Shown piece by piece: positions 1-4,853 of a stretch of DNA of 9,797 bases (positions within the stretch are counted from its first letter, which is position 1; every line of letters starts with the position of its first letter). The stretch spans positions 1-9,797 of the forward strand of contig JAIEQQ010000719.1 of assembly GCA_019747615.1 (NCBI GenBank). The letters are read 5' to 3'. The stretch comes from Phycisphaerales bacterium. Its GTDB lineage: Bacteria > Planctomycetota > Phycisphaerae > Phycisphaerales > UBA1924. The notes under the pieces are model-generated. The model did not search any database and had not been told where the DNA came from. It saw only the letters and a list, made by a program, of their open reading frames with translations. The position numbers and the translations under genes were made by a program.

Positions 1-58
1 GGGCTGTCGTGGCCCGAAATCTGAACGCCCTCACACGGCGAGTTTCCGGAGAACCGAC

Positions 59-1006
<948 letters not shown>

Positions 1007-1091
1007 GCGATCGTGCGAGGCTCGTGGCGTGATGAACCGCGCGCGGCCGGTGTGATCGATGTTGTGTTTCGGGCTGCAGCCTGTTGATCGT

Positions 1092-1096
1092 GGGAG
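1092..1096 (+). promoter_or_regulatory. Ribosome binding site deciding the second pilin start
   Basis: GGGAG lies seven bases before the ATG at 1104. The in-frame ATG at 1059 would add 15 residues with no comparable site. Starting at 1104 gives a short, basic prepilin leader, so 1104 is preferred. Confidence 0.6.
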
Positions 1097-1103
1097 CGCG
1101 TTC

Positions 1104-2066
1104 ATGAAGGACATCGCCTCGCGTCGGCGCCTGTCGGCGTTCACGCTGATCGAACTGCTGGTGGTGATCGCGATCATCGCGCTGCTGATCTCGATCTTGC
1201 TGCCAGCACTGAGCAAGGCCCGCACGCTCGCTCGCTCAACGCTCTCTCTGAGCAACCTCCGCCAGCACGCCGGCTATCTCTCCAGCTACAGCAACGACAA
1301 CAAGGAGCAGATGCTCAACCCGTTTGCCCGCACGAGCCCGGGCGGGCCGCAGACGGGGTGCGCTGCCAACAGCTTGTACTGGGTCTGGGCTCCTCGCCGG
1401 ACCTGCACGGTTGGGTGGCCCTATGGGCCGGGGTTCAGCAGCTCGGGGACTGAGAGCTACGGGTATCACTGGCTCGCGCACATGTTCTACTGGGATTCGG
1501 AGTCGCTCTCTCGAAACCCGATCATCGCGGCACCGGGTGACGTTGCGCTGCAGACGTGGCTGCGCACCAACGCCGCGGCGCAGACCGACATCGAGTGGAT
1601 CTTCCCGTCGTCATACTGGTACCCGCCGGTCTTCTGGCAGGACGCGCGGCGATTCAGCGGCCCCACGCGTTCGCTGCCGCTGCCGATGAACGACTATTGG
1701 ATTCGGCGCAACCGCCAGTCGGACATGACGAGCCCTTCGAACAAGGTGCTGCTGTTTGAAGGTCGCGACTATCTGCACCCGGAGAGGCCGATGTGGAACG
1801 ATGCGCGGGCGAGTGTGAGGATCGCCGCGGGCGACGCGAGCGCGACGATCATCAAGATGCGGGATGTGATCACCGACACGTCGGTCAGCTCGACGGACGC
1901 GAACATGCTTAAGGCGCCGTCGGGAACGTGGAACCCGGGCGAGGCGGAGATGGCCGGGTACCTTGAGTATGGCTTGCCGCAGGGATTCAGTTGGACGTAC
2001 AACGGCCCGGCGTATTTCTGGTCCACGCGTGACGGGATCCGCGGGCGGGACTTCATGCGTCGCTAA
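1104..2066 (+). CDS. Second prepilin-like (pseudopilin) protein
   Basis: A 320-residue protein whose leader (MKDIASRRRLSA) is followed by FTLIELLVV, with Phe13 as mature residue 1 and Glu17 as the Glu5 equivalent. The first 25 mature residues are identical to those of the preceding gene product. The downstream globular part is different, rich in Trp, Tyr and Pro, and lacks the DGHV tail. The -1 residue is Ala rather than Gly, a variant I recall as common in planctomycete prepilin-like proteins. Processing by prepilin peptidase and insertion in the inner membrane are inferred from the family. The next gene starts 22 bp after the stop, suggesting one transcript. The function could be a minor pilin or pseudopilin of a type II secretion-like or surface system, and nothing in the sequence decides which. 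Confidence 0.8.
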   Translation: MKDIASRRRLSAFTLIELLVVIAIIALLISILLPALSKARTLARSTLSLSNLRQHAGYLSSYSNDNKEQMLNPFARTSPGGPQTGCAANSLYWVWAPRRTCTVGWPYGPGFSSSGTESYGYHWLAHMFYWDSESLSRNPIIAAPGDVALQTWLRTNAAAQTDIEWIFPSSYWYPPVFWQDARRFSGPTRSLPLPMNDYWIRRNRQSDMTSPSNKVLLFEGRDYLHPERPMWNDARASVRIAAGDASATIIKMRDVITDTSVSSTDANMLKAPSGTWNPGEAEMAGYLEYGLPQGFSWTYNGPAYFWSTRDGIRGRDFMRR

Positions 2067-2088
2067 GGGCTCGAATCTCCGGAGTTTC

Positions 2089-2439
2089 ATGCACTCGCTG
2101 ATCTCTGAAAAATCACGCCAGAAGATGTCCGAGCCAGCCAAAGCCGCGGCGGCACCGCCCGGCCTGAGCCCGCAGCGCAAGCGGCTGCTCGTGCTGTGCG
2201 GGCTGCTTGGGATCGTCGGCGTGGGCTCGCTGGTGTGGGCTCTCTGGGGTACTGAAGAGCCGGTGCCGACGGCGGCCGCGGCGAAGGCGAGCGAGATCGC
2301 GACACAGATCCGCGAGCTTGAGGAGGCGGACAAACGCATTCGCCCGCCGACGGTCGAGACGCCACCACCGTCACCCAACGCGGCGAAGGCGGACCCAACG
2401 CTCGCGCCGAAGAATCTGCGGAGTCGTACGCCGCAGTGA
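2089..2439 (+). CDS. Small single-pass membrane protein, unknown function
   Basis: A 116-residue protein that I do not recognise. It has a short basic cytoplasmic N-terminus (QRKR at 29-32), one transmembrane helix at about 33-53 (LLVLCGLLGIVGVGSLVWAL), a short helical stretch at about 66-84 (KASEIATQIRELEEADKR) that could form a coiled coil, and a Pro-rich tail (PPTVETPPPSP). The expected orientation is N-in, C-out. The start at 2089 is chosen because GGAG at 2081-2084 lies four bases upstream. The ATG at 2125 (MSEPAK) is an alternative with a poorer site. Its 22-bp distance from the second pilin-like gene suggests co-expression, perhaps as an accessory or assembly partner, but this is only contextual. 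Confidence 0.6.
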   Translation: MHSLISEKSRQKMSEPAKAAAAPPGLSPQRKRLLVLCGLLGIVGVGSLVWALWGTEEPVPTAAAAKASEIATQIRELEEADKRIRPPTVETPPPSPNAAKADPTLAPKNLRSRTPQ

Positions 2440-2447
2440 TCGAGCCT

Positions 2448-2506
2448 CCCCACTCTCCCCCGGTCCTAACGGGGGAGATGGCGAGTCGGCGAGCCAGAGG
2501 GGGCTC
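2448..2506 (+). repeat. REP-like hairpin element, copy A
   Basis: A repeat of about 56 bases begins CCCACTCTCCCCCGGTCC. It contains two hairpins: TCTCCCCC/GGGGGAGA (2454-2461 with 2471-2478), and GCGAGCC/GGCTCGC (2489-2495 with 2502-2508), which runs two bases past the repeat end. A second copy on the opposite strand lies at 2549-2606. It sits just after the pilin operon stop, between convergent genes. Confidence 0.7.
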
Positions 2507-2548
2507 GCGGTCTCCGGCGATTGTTGTGGCCACGAGTATCTCAATGTC

Positions 2549-2606
2549 CTTCCCCCTCCGCCGCGAGGCGCGGCACCTCCCCCGGTAGGGACCGGGGGAG
2601 GGTGGG
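2549..2606 (-). repeat. REP-like hairpin element, copy B (inverted)
   Basis: Read on the minus strand, this begins CCCACCCTCCCCCGGTCC and parallels copy A through about 55 bases with scattered changes and one-base indels. It contains a perfect 11-bp stem, CCTCCCCCGGT (2576-2586) with ACCGGGGGAGG (2591-2601), around a 4-base loop. It lies 13 bp beyond the stop of the minus-strand lipoprotein gene. Confidence 0.7.
2576..2601. terminator. Candidate bidirectional terminator hairpin between convergent genes
   Basis: A perfect 11-bp GC-rich stem with loop AGGG lies between the ends of the pilin operon (2439, +) and the lipoprotein gene (2619, -). There is no U-tract on either strand, so it is not a classical intrinsic terminator. 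The position suggests transcript-end protection or blockage of read-through. It is part of REP-like copy B. Confidence 0.4.
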
Positions 2607-2618
2607 CGTGATCGCTCG

Positions 2619-3065
2619 CTACTTGCCGAGCTGCGCCAGCGTTGCGTCCATGAGGGCTTGGCTCTCGGCCAGGTCGCCCAGCGGCTTGAGCATGATGCGG
2701 ATGCGGGTTCCGGTGTGCAGCGTGAAGATGTGGATCTCCGCCGCGTTGCGATCCGCGGCGCCGGCATACTCGCCCGTGAGGCGGCTCTCTCGCTCGGTGG
2801 TGAAGCGTCCCATCACGGCGTAGCCCCGCATCGCCATGGCCTTCTCGGCCGCCGCCGCGGCGGTCAGGACGCTCACCTCCGGCCCGAGATCGGTCATCAG
2901 CGTGCCGAACGAGTAGCTGGCGGCGCGGCCGTCCTGACCGACGGACACGACGGAGGTCTGGCAGGCCGGCAGTGTGAGCAGAAGACTGGTGATTGCCAGC
3001 GCAGGCATGAGTCGGCACGGAGTGCCGAGCCACCGAAGACAGAATCCAGTGCGTGAGATGTTCAT
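2619..3065 (-). CDS. Small lipoprotein, DUF3568-like
   Basis: A 148-residue protein with a lipoprotein signal: a basic N-terminus, hydrophobic stretch PALAITSLLL, and lipobox LPAC ending at Cys35. Signal peptidase II would leave a lipidated Cys35, with Gln36 at +2 favouring outer-membrane sorting by the usual rule. The mature part (SYSFGTL, then an Ala-rich helix, GYAVMGRFTTERESRLTGEY, and IRIMLKPLGD) follows the pattern of small DUF3568-type lipoproteins, an uncharacterised family. That assignment is a pattern impression, not a search result. AAGGA lies eight bases before the ATG. The start overlaps the stop of the upstream NYN-domain gene by four bases (ATGA), implying translational coupling. 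A shorter start at Met20 would still retain the lipobox. Confidence 0.7.
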   Translation of the reverse strand: MNISRTGFCLRWLGTPCRLMPALAITSLLLTLPACQTSVVSVGQDGRAASYSFGTLMTDLGPEVSVLTAAAAAEKAMAMRGYAVMGRFTTERESRLTGEYAGAADRNAAEIHIFTLHTGTRIRIMLKPLGDLAESQALMDATLAQLGK

Positions 3066-4024
3066 CGGCGGCGTCCTTGCGATCGGGGCTTGCCACGCCG
3101 CGGGTCGTCCGTCGCACGGGGCGGCGCGGCACCCGGCGCGTTCATCATCTTCTCCAGATCGGGCAGATGCAGCTCGACACTGAAGTCCTGGAGCAAACGT
3201 GCCAGTTCCGGATCCACCTGAACCACCGGCCCCGGCACCTCGCGGTCATGCTCGCCCGCCGCCGCGATGTGTCGGTCGGGCTTGCGTGCCGCGGGCCGGC
3301 GCTCCTTTGGCGAAGACCCTCGCGCCCCCACCGGCTCGCCGGGGAACCGCGACATCACCTCGTCAACCTGTGCCAGCAGCTCGCGCAGCGCGTGCTCTTG
3401 CTGCGGGTCGAGGTCGTGGCCGCTGCGCGAGGGGCCGGATTGAGCGGGGGTCGTCGGGCGCGGGCTGTGCGCGGGAGCGGGAGAGGCCGGTGTGGCCTTC
3501 GCGGGGGTGGATTGGGTGGCGGTCTGACCGAGGAGGAGCTTGAGCCAGACGCCGACTTCAGCCGCCGGGAGTGGGACGCGCTTGGCGAACTCCGGGCGTT
3601 CGTTGCGGTCGCGGGCCTTGGCGCGAACGGGGCTGAGGCGGTGGTCGGTCGAGAGTTGCAGCAGGAACGATGCGCTGGTGAGCGATCGCAACCCGCGGCG
3701 GTTTGCGACGCTGATGAGTTCGCGATCGCTGGAGACGAGCGTGGCGTGCTTGCCGTGGTGCGAGGCGTTCATGCGCTCGATGAGCACATCGTCGGCCTGA
3801 CGGCCGGTGCCGGCGTAGACGATCTCGACCGCCGCGTGCCCGCTGGCCCCGCTGGGCGCGGGCCGTCCGCGTCCGGGATGGCCGTCACAGGCCAGGACCA
3901 TGCGGCGCTTGGCGTAGCGGCTGATGCCCAGCAGGCGCACCAGGCCATCGACATCAATGCCGGCAATCTCCGGCGGGAGCACGCCAGTGGTGTGGAGCAC
4001 ATTGGAGACGTCGATGAGGAGCAT
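3062..4024 (-). CDS. YacP-like NYN (PIN-like nuclease fold) domain protein
   Basis: A 320-residue protein with an N-terminal NYN domain of YacP/Rae1 type, a PIN-like fold associated with RNA cleavage. Visible motifs are LLIDVSN (Asp5, Asn8), CDG (Asp47), IVYAGTG followed by ADD (Asp78, Asp79) and LVSSDREL (Asp100), matching the acidic residues expected of the active site. The domain ends near residue 125. The rest is a Pro/Ala/Ser-rich low-complexity linker (about 165-190), a short helical segment (LRELLAQVDEVMSRF) and a basic tail ending GRRR, which could bind RNA. The start at 4024 is chosen because the family begins at the first beta strand (MLLID). No clear Shine-Dalgarno sequence precedes it. 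The stop overlaps the lipoprotein start by four bases. A role in RNA turnover is inferred; the substrate is unknown. Confidence 0.75.
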   Translation of the reverse strand: MLLIDVSNVLHTTGVLPPEIAGIDVDGLVRLLGISRYAKRRMVLACDGHPGRGRPAPSGASGHAAVEIVYAGTGRQADDVLIERMNASHHGKHATLVSSDRELISVANRRGLRSLTSASFLLQLSTDHRLSPVRAKARDRNERPEFAKRVPLPAAEVGVWLKLLLGQTATQSTPAKATPASPAPAHSPRPTTPAQSGPSRSGHDLDPQQEHALRELLAQVDEVMSRFPGEPVGARGSSPKERRPAARKPDRHIAAAGEHDREVPGPVVQVDPELARLLQDFSVELHLPDLEKMMNAPGAAPPRATDDPRRGKPRSQGRRR

Positions 4025-4040
4025 GGGGCGGAGAGGAAAG

Positions 4041-4054
4041 TCGCGAGTCGCGAG
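4041..4054. repeat. Heptamer tandem repeat TCGCGAG x2
   Basis: Two perfect copies of TCGCGAG lie just upstream of the NYN gene start. They belong to the same class of 7-mer repeats as those at 4131-4192 and 9311-9346, which supports reading this stretch as non-coding spacer. Confidence 0.5.
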
Positions 4055-4130
4055 GGAGTATGGGAAGGCGTGAGGCTTGGGGGCCGTGTGAGCCCGGGCT
4101 GGGGTTTGATCGGTCTGTTCCGGGCTGAAG

Positions 4131-4150
4131 ACTGACAACTGACAACTGAC
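4131..4150. repeat. Heptamer tandem repeat ACTGACA, nearly three copies
   Basis: ACTGACA ACTGACA ACTGAC occurs in the spacer between the divergent NYN and rpsU genes. It is a short tandem repeat with no coding signal. Confidence 0.7.
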
Positions 4151-4157
4151 CTGTGCC

Positions 4158-4192
4158 GGCTGAAAGCTGGCGGCTGGCGGCTGAAGGCTCCC
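4158..4192. repeat. Heptamer tandem repeat of GGCTGGC/GGCTGAA type, five units
   Basis: Five consecutive 7-base units read GGCTGAA, AGCTGGC, GGCTGGC, GGCTGAA and GGCTCCC. It lies 8 bp from the ACTGACA array, so two unrelated heptamer arrays sit side by side. Confidence 0.65.
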
Positions 4193-4199
4193 GTGCGAC

Positions 4200-4228
4200 T
4201 TGACCCGCCCCCCGTTGCCCCCTTTACT
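4200..4228 (+). promoter_or_regulatory. Candidate sigma-70-type promoter for rpsU
   Basis: TTGACC (4200-4205) and TTTACT (4223-4228) are separated by 17 bp and match the consensus -35 and -10 hexamers at 5/6 and 4/6. Transcription would start near 4235, giving an untranslated leader of about 77 bases before the rpsU ATG. Confidence 0.5.
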
Positions 4229-4311
4229 TCCCTCCTGTCCGCCGCGGCGCCTTGGGGCGGTGCGTGTGTGATCTGCGCGTCCGCTGGCCCCTTGCCGATT
4301 TGAGGAACGAT

Positions 4312-4608
4312 ATGGCGATCCGTGTGAAGTCTCGTAGCGGCGAATCCACCGACCAGATGCTGCGTCGGTTCAAGAAGCTCTGCGAGAAAGAGGGCTTGAC
4401 CAAGGACATCAAGCGCAAGGAATACTACGAGAAGCCCAGCGAGCGCCGTCGTCGCGACATGCGCAAGGCGATTGGCCGTCGCATCCGCGAGGCGATGGAG
4501 CTTGCTGGCGAGTTGCCGAAGCGCCCGATGCGTGCCGGCCGCGGCGGCCCCGGCGGTAGCGGCGGCGGCTTCGGCGGCAGCAGCGGTGGCGGCGGCGGTC
4601 GCATGTGA
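4312..4608 (+). CDS. rpsU: Small ribosomal subunit protein bS21 with glycine-rich tail
   Basis: A 98-residue protein whose first 65 or so residues match bS21: MLRRFKKLCEKEG (about 16-28), then KRKEYYEKPSERRRR (about 34-48) and a basic helix. bS21 sits on the 30S platform near the 3' end of 16S rRNA and helps initiation. E. coli bS21 has 71 residues. Here a tail of about 25 residues (RAGRGGPGGSGGGFGG and onward) of Gly, Ser and Arg is added, resembling RNA-binding RGG-type tails. The start at 4312 is chosen because GAGGA (4302-4306) lies five bases upstream and the family N-terminus begins there; the in-frame ATG at 4252 would add 20 unrelated residues. It appears to be transcribed from its own promoter at 4200-4228. 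Confidence 0.92.
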   Translation: MAIRVKSRSGESTDQMLRRFKKLCEKEGLTKDIKRKEYYEKPSERRRRDMRKAIGRRIREAMELAGELPKRPMRAGRGGPGGSGGGFGGSSGGGGGRM

Positions 4609-4627
4609 TCTGGCTTGGCGTGTTCCT

Positions 4628-4666
4628 GATCGCGTGGCGCGGGGCTTTCCCGTGCGCTGGCCGATC
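4628..4666 (+). terminator. Weak hairpin after rpsU, possible terminator
   Basis: GATCG (4628-4632) pairs with CGATC (4662-4666), and an inner GCGC...GGG pairs with CCC...GCGC around a CTTT loop, with an internal loop and a bulge. It starts 19 bases after the rpsU stop. There is no U-run, so it is only a weak candidate. Confidence 0.3.
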
Positions 4667-4707
4667 CTGAACGCTCGCCAAACTTGCTCACAGACTTCGG
4701 CCCCGAC

Positions 4708-4736
4708 TTTCCAATACGGTCTGAGTGTGTTATCGT
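4708..4736 (+). promoter_or_regulatory. Candidate extended -10 promoter for hppA
   Basis: TTTCCA (4708-4713), a 17-bp spacer, then TG-T-TATCGT (TG at 4728-4729, hexamer 4731-4736). Both hexamers match consensus at 4/6, with an extended -10 TG. The predicted transcript would begin near 4743, inside the left arm of the hairpin at 4737-4778. Confidence 0.35.
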
Positions 4737-4778
4737 TCGCGTCCCGTCATGCCCTTAGGTGGGCTTGGCGGGACGCGA
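4737..4778 (+). other. Strong hairpin in the hppA upstream region
   Basis: An 18-position stem with one T-T mismatch and one G-T pair: TCGCGTCCCGTCATGCCC (4737-4754) against GGGCTTGGCGGGACGCGA (4761-4778), loop TTAGGT. It has no following U-tract (next bases TCGTTTGG), so a terminator is less likely than a structured 5' leader element. It lies 75 bp before the hppA start codon. Confidence 0.55.
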
Positions 4779-4842
4779 TCGTTTGGTCGCGGGATCGTGG
4801 GTCATCATGCCCGGCGGTCTGCCACACTCGGCTTACCCCTAC

Positions 4843-4847
4843 GGAGG
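4843..4847 (+). promoter_or_regulatory. Strong Shine-Dalgarno deciding the TTG start of hppA
   Basis: GGAGG lies six bases before TTG at 4854. The in-frame ATG at 4725 lies upstream of the hairpin and encodes a stretch unlike the family. The ATG at 4920 has no comparable site and would shorten the putative signal helix. Confidence 0.65.
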
Positions 4848-4853
4848 TCGCGC

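Noticed and set aside
1..58. Upstream promoter for the pilin-like operon
   Set aside because: No convincing -35/-10 pair is visible in the 58 available bases. The promoter or upstream gene probably lies outside the window.
1069..1080. GGCTGCAGCC palindrome between the pilin-like genes
   Set aside because: It is a 10-bp palindrome only, with no T-run and no second copy. It is expected by chance in GC-rich DNA.
3053..4135. A 360-codon plus-strand open frame opposite the NYN gene
   Set aside because: It has no recognisable domain and an Arg/Gly/Ala-rich translation, while the minus strand shows clear NYN motifs and coupling to the lipoprotein.
4025..4138. N-terminal extension of the NYN protein to a TTG at 4138
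   Set aside because: It runs through heptamer tandem repeats (4041-4054, 4131-4138), has Pro/His-rich translation without family similarity, and the domain naturally begins at MLLID.
4131..4192. Possible CRISPR-like array
   Set aside because: Units are 7 bases, directly adjacent with no spacers, and there are no cas genes. These are tandem repeats.
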